DNA from: Methanobacteriota archaeon
Lineage (GTDB): Archaea; Hydrothermarchaeota; Hydrothermarchaeia; Hydrothermarchaeales; JACQPM01
Length of the DNA stretch: 12,038 bases
Assembly (NCBI GenBank): GCA_016207475.1
Contig: JACQPM010000099.1
Span: 1 to 12,038 of the forward strand
Direction: 5' to 3'
Every line of letters begins with the position of its first letter. The first letter of the stretch is position 1. Positions 7,036 through 12,038 of this stretch are shown here, piece after piece. Both the position numbers and the translations under genes were made by a program. The notes under the pieces are model-generated. The model was given only the letters and a program-made list of their open reading frames with translations, did no database searches and was not told the origin of the DNA.

Positions 7036-7109
7036 TCCCGCCGGCCGGATTTGAACCAGCGACTAAGCGGTCTACAGCCGCCCACTCTTCCAGGCTGAGT
7101 TACGGCGGG
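7036..7109 (-). tRNA. tRNA-Tyr (anticodon GUA), intronless
   Basis: The 74 bases fold into a complete cloverleaf: a 7-pair acceptor stem (CCCGCCG with CGGCGGG), U8-A9, a D stem ACTC/GAGT with AGCCTGGAA loop, an anticodon stem GGCGG/CCGCT with loop CTGTAGA (anticodon GTA at 34-36), a 5-base variable loop, and a T stem GCTGG/CCGGC around TTCAAAT. The discriminator is A73 and CCA is not encoded. The first pair is C1-G72, the known identity element for archaeal and eukaryotic tyrosyl-tRNA synthetases, which supports an archaeal source. Many archaeal tRNA-Tyr genes carry an intron after position 37; this one does not. It lies between the lipoprotein and flavin reductase genes on the same strand. 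Confidence 0.96.
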
Positions 7110-7132
7110 TCCTTCTTGCTATCTCAGCACTA

Positions 7133-7465
7133 TTATTTAAAAGTTAGCCCCGCCCCTCTGTACCTCACCTCCCTGAGGGCCCTCCCCTCCGGGATCTGGA
7201 AGGCCACCCTGAGCTCCAGGATTTCCCCGGCCCCTAGGGTGTAGGCCCCGAAGCCTCCCGAAGGGGTGTAGAGGACGCCCCTATCGTCCAGTACCGATAG
7301 GTATGCAGGGTTGAAGATTTCGGTCCCCCCGCCGCCATTCCTGACTTGGAGGTCCACGGTGAAACCCTCCCCCGACCTCTCCACGCCCGCCACCTGGACT
7401 GATATGCCCCCTAGACAGCCCAGGGTCAGAAGAGCCAGTGCAAAAGCTATGCCGTAGCGCCCCAT
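7133..7465 (-). CDS. Small predicted lipoprotein, function unknown
   Basis: A 110-residue protein with a short hydrophobic N-terminus (about 5-16) ending in LTLGC at Cys17, close to a lipobox, so lipid anchoring on the outer face of the membrane is plausible. The remainder is a beta-rich, Gly-rich domain: alternating strands such as FTVDLQVRNGG, a central AYLSVLDDRG, and a late ELRVAFQIPEGRALREVRY. This pattern resembles small immunoglobulin-like domains of the DUF4352 type (inferred from pattern only). The TAA stop and final Phe-Lys codons make up part of the tRNA-Tyr promoter. It diverges from the 470-residue membrane protein across 41 bases. Confidence 0.66.
   Translation of the reverse strand: MGRYGIAFALALLTLGCLGGISVQVAGVERSGEGFTVDLQVRNGGGGTEIFNPAYLSVLDDRGVLYTPSGGFGAYTLGAGEILELRVAFQIPEGRALREVRYRGAGLTFK
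7134..7141 (-). promoter_or_regulatory. TATA box of tRNA-Tyr, inside the lipoprotein gene end
   Basis: Read leftward this is TTTAAATA, centred about 28 bases before the mature 5' end of the tRNA at 7109, giving a predicted transcript start at about 7111. The element is formed by the last two sense codons (TTT AAA) and the first bases of the TAA stop of the lipoprotein gene. Confidence 0.7.
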
Positions 7466-7474
7466 CGCCCAGGA

Positions 7475-7482
7475 TTTATAAA
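7475..7482 (+). promoter_or_regulatory. TATA box for the 470-residue protein / deoxyhypusine synthase operon
   Basis: TTTATAAA is centred about 28 bases before the ATG at 7507 and predicts a transcript starting within two bases of that codon, so the first gene is probably leaderless. The octamer is a perfect palindrome, so a pre-initiation complex could in principle face either way; a leftward start from it would fall inside the lipoprotein coding region, so it is assigned to the rightward operon. Confidence 0.68.
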
Positions 7483-7491
7483 GTACCAGGA

Positions 7492-7499
7492 GATAATAG
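7492..7499 (-). promoter_or_regulatory. Weak candidate TATA box for the lipoprotein gene
   Basis: Read leftward this is CTATTATC, centred about 30 bases before the ATG at 7465. It is a poorer match than the other TATA boxes here, but its position would put the transcript start a few bases ahead of the lipoprotein start codon. Confidence 0.3.
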
Positions 7500-7506
7500 T
7501 TACCCC

Positions 7507-8919
7507 ATGGGATGGAAGCACCTCATACCCCTCATCCTCCTGATCTTGATCCCCCAGGCCCATGCCCAGGGGCTGGTGGTGGCCCTGCACAACGCCACCT
7601 ACACCCTGGAGGACGGGATGGCTGTGGTGGAGGAGGTCATGGTCTTCGAGTACAGGGGAAATGACATCTTCCTGGAGGAGAAGGTCTATCTATCCCGTGA
7701 CGGCACCGAGGGGATAGAGGTCTCCGGTACCAATTATAAGGTGGAGGCGGGCAGACCGGCTGGGATAATTCTCAACCTCTTCATCATCAGGGACGAGTCC
7801 AAGCGTGTGACCTTGAGATACAGGCGGGGGGACATGCTCACAGAGAGGGGCCCCGTAAAGAGGTTCGAGGGCCTTGCCCTGGGGAGATACACGTGGCTCG
7901 CCAAGGAGGCCAATATCAAGATCATCGTGCCGGAGAGCTACCAGTTGGGGAACGCTACCCCCGGGGGCAAGAGATACGCGGACGCCGGGAAGGAGGCGGT
8001 CCTCTACAGGGCCAGGCTCTTCGACGGCCTTGATAAGATCCAGGATGGTTTCCCCATCTACGTGGAGTACGCCCGTTTCCGGGAGCTCTGGTTGGGGGAG
8101 ATGGGCACCGCCAGGACCCTGATATTGGAAGCATCCTACGACCTGGCAGATGCCAACGCCACCATAGCCAAGGACCCGGTGGGCGAACCTCTCGAACTCT
8201 ACCAGCAGGCGGAGGGAGAGATCCAGAAGGCCGTGGAGCTCCTCCAGATGGCAGAGGTGGCAGCCAGCCCGCCGGGGAGGGCCTACTATCCGGCCTACCT
8301 CATGGTCAAGGAGGCGGGTGGACGTGCGAGGCTCGCGGCCAGGGGGGCGGCCAATGCCAGGGACCTCTTCAACGCCAGGGCCCAGAGGGAGCTGGAGGAG
8401 AAGATGAGGGGGATGGAGCAGAACTTCAGCAGGCAGTCCGAGGCCCTGGAGAGGAACCTCACGGCGAAGATCGAGGATCTGAAGAGGGGCGACGAGCCCC
8501 GGGAGACTTCGCCAGCCCTGCGATCCGCCCTGCCCATCATCGTCCTGGTGGCCCTCCTGGCCGTAACTGCCACGGGTGTCTCCAGGCTGAGGAGGACTGA
8601 GGGATCCAGGAAGGGCCAGATCCAGGAGTACAGGGCCATCGGGGACCTGAAGAGGAAGACCTTCGAGGGCTTCGAGGCTAAGCTGGGGGCCGTCAGGAGG
8701 TCCTCGGAGATCGCCTCTGAGACAAAGGGGCTGATGGAAGAGAAGAGGGCCCTGGAAGGGAGACTGGAGGGACTGCGGGAGAAGAGGATGAGAGGGGAGC
8801 TGGCAGACCTGGCCTTCATCGTGGAGAAAAAAAAGGTGGAGAGGCAGATAAACGAGGTCGCCTCCAGGATCTTCTCCCTGGAGCGGGAGCTGGAGAAGAT
8901 GCGGGGGGAGAAGGATTGA
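7507..8919 (+). CDS. Exported, single-TM, coiled-coil membrane protein of unknown function
   Basis: A 470-residue protein I cannot assign to a characterised family. It has a signal peptide (1-20, ending AHA), an outer beta-rich domain at about 21-195 with three or more N-glycosylation sequons over the ectodomain, a helical outer segment (about 200-330, including a charged coiled coil from 290), one transmembrane helix at about 341-358 followed by Arg-rich residues, and a cytoplasmic helical region from 370 to the end rich in Glu, Lys and Arg. The cytoplasmic part has motifs DLKRKTFEGFEAKL and MRGELADLAFIVEKKKVE that I associate with uncharacterised archaeal membrane proteins. The start at 7507 follows from the TATA box and the signal peptide; a longer in-frame start at 7438 would precede the promoter. 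The TGA stop overlaps the TTG start of deoxyhypusine synthase. An A8 run lies at 8827-8834. Confidence 0.72.
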   Translation: MGWKHLIPLILLILIPQAHAQGLVVALHNATYTLEDGMAVVEEVMVFEYRGNDIFLEEKVYLSRDGTEGIEVSGTNYKVEAGRPAGIILNLFIIRDESKRVTLRYRRGDMLTERGPVKRFEGLALGRYTWLAKEANIKIIVPESYQLGNATPGGKRYADAGKEAVLYRARLFDGLDKIQDGFPIYVEYARFRELWLGEMGTARTLILEASYDLADANATIAKDPVGEPLELYQQAEGEIQKAVELLQMAEVAASPPGRAYYPAYLMVKEAGGRARLAARGAANARDLFNARAQRELEEKMRGMEQNFSRQSEALERNLTAKIEDLKRGDEPRETSPALRSALPIIVLVALLAVTATGVSRLRRTEGSRKGQIQEYRAIGDLKRKTFEGFEAKLGAVRRSSEIASETKGLMEEKRALEGRLEGLREKRMRGELADLAFIVEKKKVERQINEVASRIFSLERELEKMRGEKD

Positions 8920-9842
8920 AGAGGAGGCGTATATCCCACCTCGCTCCTGGCGGAGGGCGGAGCGTCGCTGCTCTCCTGGAAGAGTACCGGAAGGCCGGGG
9001 TTCTGGGGGCCGGAGACCTCGCGAAGGCCGCGGAGATATACCGGGAGATGCTCCGGCGGAGGGCGACCGTATTCCTGGGGCTTTCGGGCCCCTTGGTCGC
9101 CTCTGGTCTCCGAAGCATCTTCGCAGAGATGATCCGGCGGGGGCATGTCAGCGCCGTCGTCACCAACGGCGGCAACATGGTCCATGATATGATAGAGGCT
9201 TTCGGCGGCAGGCACTACGTGGGGTCCTTCAGAGGGGACGACCGGGCCCTCATGAGGGAGGGGATGGGGAGGATGGGGAACGCCCTGACCAGGCACGCGG
9301 ACCTGGAGGCCTTCGAGAAGCGGGTGGGGAGGATCCTGGCCTCCATCCCTGAGGATAAGAGGAGGAACCTCTCCCCCCGCGAGCTCTTTCAGGAGATTGG
9401 GGCGCGGATAAAGGACGAGAGATCCATCCTCAGGGTTGCCTACGAGAAAGGGGTGCCCATCTTCTCCCCTGCCGTGGTGGACTCGGCCCTGGGGCTGGAG
9501 CTCTACCTCTTCTCCCAGGGGGAGACCCTGGTCCTGAACGCCATCAAAGATATGCGGGAGCTGGCGGAGATCGTCATGGGCGCGGAGAGCAGCGGGGCCA
9601 TAATCCTGGGCGGTGGAGTACCGAAGCACTACATCCTGGGGGCCCACACCCTGCGGGGGGGGATAGACTACGGGTTCCAGATCACCATGGACCGGGAGGA
9701 GGCCGGGTCCCTCAGCGGTGCACGACTGGAGGAGGGGCGCTCCTGGGGGAAGGCCAAAGCTGGGTCCCGCCTGGCCACGGTCATAGGGGACGTCACCGTC
9801 CTCTTCCCCCTCCTCTTCTACGGGATGGAGGACGCTCCTTGA
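8916..9842 (+). CDS. dys: Deoxyhypusine synthase
   Basis: A 308-residue deoxyhypusine synthase, the enzyme that moves the aminobutyl group of spermidine to a specific lysine of translation factor aIF5A using NAD. The catalytic lysine is Lys279 in the SWGK motif, matching Lys329 of the human enzyme. NAD- and spermidine-site segments are visible: FLGLSGPLVASGLR at about 53-66, VVTNGGNMVHD at about 81-91, the SGAR segment at 267-270, and a late DVTVLFPLL. The start is a TTG at 8916-8918 that overlaps the preceding TGA as TTGA, with GGGGGAG five bases upstream, so its translation is probably coupled to that of the membrane protein. The aIF5A gene is not in the window. A homospermidine-synthase-like activity cannot be fully excluded. 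Confidence 0.92.
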   Translation: MKRRRISHLAPGGGRSVAALLEEYRKAGVLGAGDLAKAAEIYREMLRRRATVFLGLSGPLVASGLRSIFAEMIRRGHVSAVVTNGGNMVHDMIEAFGGRHYVGSFRGDDRALMREGMGRMGNALTRHADLEAFEKRVGRILASIPEDKRRNLSPRELFQEIGARIKDERSILRVAYEKGVPIFSPAVVDSALGLELYLFSQGETLVLNAIKDMRELAEIVMGAESSGAIILGGGVPKHYILGAHTLRGGIDYGFQITMDREEAGSLSGARLEEGRSWGKAKAGSRLATVIGDVTVLFPLLFYGMEDAP

Positions 9843-10477
9843 ACCTGGAGAGGCGGTCCAGGCTGATCCTGGCGCTGGACCTGGAGGAGAAGGCCAGGGC
9901 CCTCGCCCTCTGCGAGCAGGTGGCCGAGTATATAGACGGCATAAAAGTGGGTTACCCTCTCGTCCTGGCCGCGGGCCTCGAGGTCATGGAAGAGCTGAGG
10001 GCCCTTGGAAAGCCGATCATAGCAGACCTGAAGGTGGCCGACATACCCGAGATAAGCTCCGGGATCTGCCGCCGGGCCGTGGAGAACGGGGCAGATTACG
10101 TCATAATACACGGATTCCTTGGGAGGGATGTGGTCGAGAGCTGCTCCAAGGTGGCCAGGGTCTTCGTGGTGGCGGAGATGAGCCACCCAGGGGCAGAGGA
10201 GTTCATGGCCCCGAAGGCCGATGAGATAGCGGCCATGGCCAAGGCGTATGCTCACGGGATCGTTGCTCCCGCAACCAGGCCCCAGAGGATCCGGGAGCTC
10301 AGGAAGGTGGTGGGTAACCTCCTCATCATCTCCCCCGGAGTGAAGGCCCAGGGGGGAGTCCCAGGCGGGGCTATAAAGGCCGGGGCAGACTTCGAGATCG
10401 TAGGGAGGGGGATATACGCCGACGAAGATCCAGTAGCCAGGGCGAGGGAGTTCTCCGAGGCGCTGCGGAACCTGTGA
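9839..10477 (+). CDS. pyrF: Orotidine 5'-phosphate decarboxylase
   Basis: A 212-residue OMP decarboxylase, the last step of de novo UMP synthesis, of the short archaeal type. The active-site cluster is present: Asp14 in ALDL, Lys36 in IKVGYP, and Asp63-x-Lys65-x-x-Asp68 in ADLKVADIP. The phosphate-binding end is seen as SPGVKAQGG at about 164-172 and VGRGIY at about 188-193. The start is a TTG that overlaps the deoxyhypusine synthase stop as TTGA, with GGAGG seven bases upstream. No other pyrimidine gene is nearby, so its position in this operon is not a pathway cluster. Confidence 0.95.
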   Translation: MNLERRSRLILALDLEEKARALALCEQVAEYIDGIKVGYPLVLAAGLEVMEELRALGKPIIADLKVADIPEISSGICRRAVENGADYVIIHGFLGRDVVESCSKVARVFVVAEMSHPGAEEFMAPKADEIAAMAKAYAHGIVAPATRPQRIRELRKVVGNLLIISPGVKAQGGVPGGAIKAGADFEIVGRGIYADEDPVARAREFSEALRNL

Positions 10478-11019
10478 TGGAGCTGGTGATAGAGAACTGC
10501 GAGGAGGAGCTCTCGGAGTGGCTCTGGCTGGAGTACCACCACGCCGCCGAGATCTGGGGTGGGGCCATCTTCACCAACGCCAGAGGGATGGAGAGGCTCC
10601 GGGAGGTGGGGGAGGTGAGGGAGGAGGGTTTCGAGAGTATCTGCAACCCCGAAGGGACCCTCGTCCTGGACCCTGGGGCACCCCACCAACTCAGACCGCA
10701 GGACTTCGATGGGATCGAGTACGTGGTCATAGGCGGGATCCTGGGGTATGCGGAGGCAAGAGGGAGGACCAAAGAGCTGATAACCTCCAAGCTGCCTGGG
10801 GCGCAGGTCAGGAACGTCGGGGCGAAGCAGCTCCCCATCGACGGCGCGGCCCTGGTGGCCAGGCTCGTGGCCATGGGAGTGGGGCTGGACGAGATCGAGA
10901 TAGCCGATGGGCTGGAGATAGACCTGGACGGGGAGGTGATAACCCTCCCTTACGGCTACGTGGTACTGGAAGGTAAGGTGGTGGTGACCCCGGGGCTGAT
11001 CGAGTATCTCACCCGGTAA
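10477..11019 (+). CDS. SPOUT-class methyltransferase, Sfm1/DUF431 family
   Basis: A 180-residue protein of the family once called DUF431, members of which have the SPOUT trefoil-knot methyltransferase fold. The opening MELVIENCEEELSEWLWLEY and the knot segment VIGGILGYAEARGRT (about 88-102) with RNVGAKQLPIDGAALVA (about 112-128) are characteristic. In yeast the homologue Sfm1 methylates an arginine of ribosomal protein S3; the archaeal substrate is not established and could be protein or RNA. The ATG at 10477 shares one base with the pyrF stop (TGATG); a GTG one codon earlier would give a GTGA overlap and is the alternative. The last 11 bases overlap the convergent radical SAM gene. Confidence 0.83.
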   Translation: MELVIENCEEELSEWLWLEYHHAAEIWGGAIFTNARGMERLREVGEVREEGFESICNPEGTLVLDPGAPHQLRPQDFDGIEYVVIGGILGYAEARGRTKELITSKLPGAQVRNVGAKQLPIDGAALVARLVAMGVGLDEIEIADGLEIDLDGEVITLPYGYVVLEGKVVVTPGLIEYLTR

Positions 11020-12038
11020 AGCGCCTGTAGAGCCTCTCCAGTCCCCTGGCGCCGGCATCTATCCTGGACCAGGGCAGGGGCTCGTCCAGGCTCCTGGAGC
11101 CGGTGTACCCATCCAGATCTACGCCCTCCTCCCTCGCAGCCCTCCTGAAGGCGCTGTAACCACCCCCGTGATCCAAGCTCCTGGCAAGGACCGGTGCGAG
11201 CCCCCCGTCCCCCCGGGCTATGGCCGCCTGGACGTATGCCTCCCTCGGACTCTCGGCCTCCATCTCCACGCCCTTCACCGCCTTCCCCAGGAGCTTCAGC
11301 TTCTTGCCCATGGTCGCGCCCTCGAAGGCCGACCACTGGAGGGGGGTGTGGGCCTTCGGTACGAAGGGGTTCACGCTCAGCCTCACCTTCAGCCCGGTCC
11401 TCTTCACCTCCTCCACCAGCTCTGCTATCTCCTTGATATCCCCCTCCGCCTCTCCGCACCCGAGCATTATGTAGAGCTTGACGTTCCTCATCCCGTGCCT
11501 GGACGCCAGGCGGCAGGCCCCCAGGATCTCCTCGTCGGCGAGCCCCTTGTTCAGCCGGCAGCGGACCCCCTCGCTGGACTCGGGGGCCATTGTCAGGGTG
11601 CGCTGCCCTTTGGCGACGAGGGCCCTGACTATGCCCTCCGTCAGGGTGTCGGCCCTGAGGGAAGGTATGGAGAGCCCCACCTCCTTGCCCGAGAGGAAGG
11701 TGCAGAGCTCGTCCATCCGGGGGTGGTCCGAGGCCGAAGGTCCCAGGAGGACGACCTTCTCCGGCCTGTTGGCCTTTATCCCTTCCTCTATGAGGCCCTC
11801 GAGCCTCTCCAGGGAGCGGTCCCTCTTCGGCCTGAAGGTGTAGCCCCCGAGGCAGAAGTAGCAGCCCCACCCGCATCCCCTGGCCACCTCCAGGAGGAAG
11901 GCCTCCCCGAAGGCCCCACCTGGGGTCATGACCTGGGTCGCTGGATAGTAATCGTCCAGGTCCTTCGCATAGACCCTCCTGGTCCGGTTCTCCAGGGCCG
12001 GGAGGTAGTATCCCGCCAGATCGCTGTAACCCTCGGGC
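11009..12038 (-). CDS. Radical SAM protein, N-terminus beyond the right edge (partial)
   Basis: The frame is open to the right edge, so at least 343 residues of a longer protein are present. The radical SAM cluster motif CxxxCxxC lies at about 11852-11875 within ARGCGWGCYFCLGG, and the sequence just before it (YYPATQV then a Gly-rich stretch and EAFLLEVARGC) is the style of the archaeal B12-binding-domain radical SAM group, whose cobalamin domain would lie off the window. Downstream features include MAPESSEGVR and LYIMLGCGEAEGD, typical of the TIM-barrel SAM site. The reaction is unknown. An internal ATG at 11929 is not the likely start, because it would leave almost nothing in front of the cluster and conserved-looking sequence continues upstream. 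Confidence 0.86.
   Translation of the reverse strand, partial: PEGYSDLAGYYLPALENRTRRVYAKDLDDYYPATQVMTPGGAFGEAFLLEVARGCGWGCYFCLGGYTFRPKRDRSLERLEGLIEEGIKANRPEKVVLLGPSASDHPRMDELCTFLSGKEVGLSIPSLRADTLTEGIVRALVAKGQRTLTMAPESSEGVRCRLNKGLADEEILGACRLASRHGMRNVKLYIMLGCGEAEGDIKEIAELVEEVKRTGLKVRLSVNPFVPKAHTPLQWSAFEGATMGKKLKLLGKAVKGVEMEAESPREAYVQAAIARGDGGLAPVLARSLDHGGGYSAFRRAAREEGVDLDGYTGSRSLDEPLPWSRIDAGARGLERLYRRFTG

Noticed and set aside
5672..7054. A 460-codon open frame on the plus strand across the S-layer-type and flavin reductase genes
   Set aside because: It is a shadow of two well-supported leftward genes. The strong G/C preference at third positions removes stop codons from antisense frames; the translation shows no domain pattern and runs into the tRNA.
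7036..7109. Intron in tRNA-Tyr
   Set aside because: Introns are common in archaeal tRNA-Tyr, but this gene folds into a standard 74-base cloverleaf with a normal 7-base anticodon loop.
8295..9647. A 450-codon open frame on the minus strand
   Set aside because: It lies opposite the membrane protein and deoxyhypusine synthase, both supported by motifs. Its product is low-complexity Pro/Gly/His/Ser-rich, as expected of antisense reading of GC-rich genes.
8916..11019. Novel defence or secondary-metabolite cluster
   Set aside because: Deoxyhypusine synthase, OMP decarboxylase and the SPOUT protein are ordinary conserved archaeal genes, with no nuclease, toxin, transposase or biosynthetic tailoring genes nearby.
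48..12038. Many recurring CTCCAGG/CCTGGAG strings that look like a dispersed repeat
   Set aside because: They fall in coding sequence and follow codon preference for Leu-Glu, Ser-Arg and similar pairs. Spacing is irregular and flanks do not match, so no repeat family or CRISPR array is supported.

Overview
The window looks like a compact, GC-rich archaeal chromosome segment, probably from a thermophile-leaning euryarchaeote-type lineage that I cannot name from sequence alone. The evidence is a deoxyhypusine synthase, a polyprenyl (geranylgeranyl) diphosphate synthase, an archaeal-type tRNA-Tyr with a C1-G72 pair and no encoded CCA, AT-rich TATA boxes about 26 bases upstream of the expected transcription starts, several leaderless start codons, and heavy use of AGG for arginine. 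No mobile element, CRISPR array or rRNA is visible. Genes are packed tightly: the longest non-coding gap is 94 bases.

Left part (1-3413). A leftward pair encodes a membrane-anchored DsbA-like thiol oxidoreductase and then a GGPP-type prenyl synthase, joined by a TGATG stop/start. It diverges from a rightward CaCA-type cation exchanger across a 94-base region holding two back-to-back TATA boxes. A small PH-domain/two-helix membrane protein follows with its own promoter.

Middle part (3416-7506), all leftward. One unit is a 100-residue ferredoxin-like hypothetical protein, an AI-2E/PerM family membrane protein and the nucleotidase SurE. Upstream of it lie a small predicted lipoprotein, tRNA-Tyr, a flavin reductase-family protein and a secreted protein with an S-layer-type domain plus a cupredoxin-like domain. 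The tRNA promoter sits in the last codons of the lipoprotein gene, and the flavin reductase starts only 30 bases after the tRNA behind a strong ribosome binding site.

Right part (7507-12038). A rightward four-gene unit with overlapping junctions encodes a signal-peptide/coiled-coil/one-TM protein of unknown function, deoxyhypusine synthase, orotidine 5'-phosphate decarboxylase and a SPOUT methyltransferase of the Sfm1/DUF431 type. Its last 11 bases overlap a convergent radical SAM gene that runs off the right edge.

Most genes are core or widespread archaeal functions. The points of real interest are the tRNA-mRNA arrangement, the leaderless-versus-Shine-Dalgarno split, the surface protein with an apparently copper-less cupredoxin domain, the exchanger with altered ion-site positions, and the uncharacterised membrane protein translationally coupled to deoxyhypusine synthase. 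I did not find a clear novel defence or mobile system.
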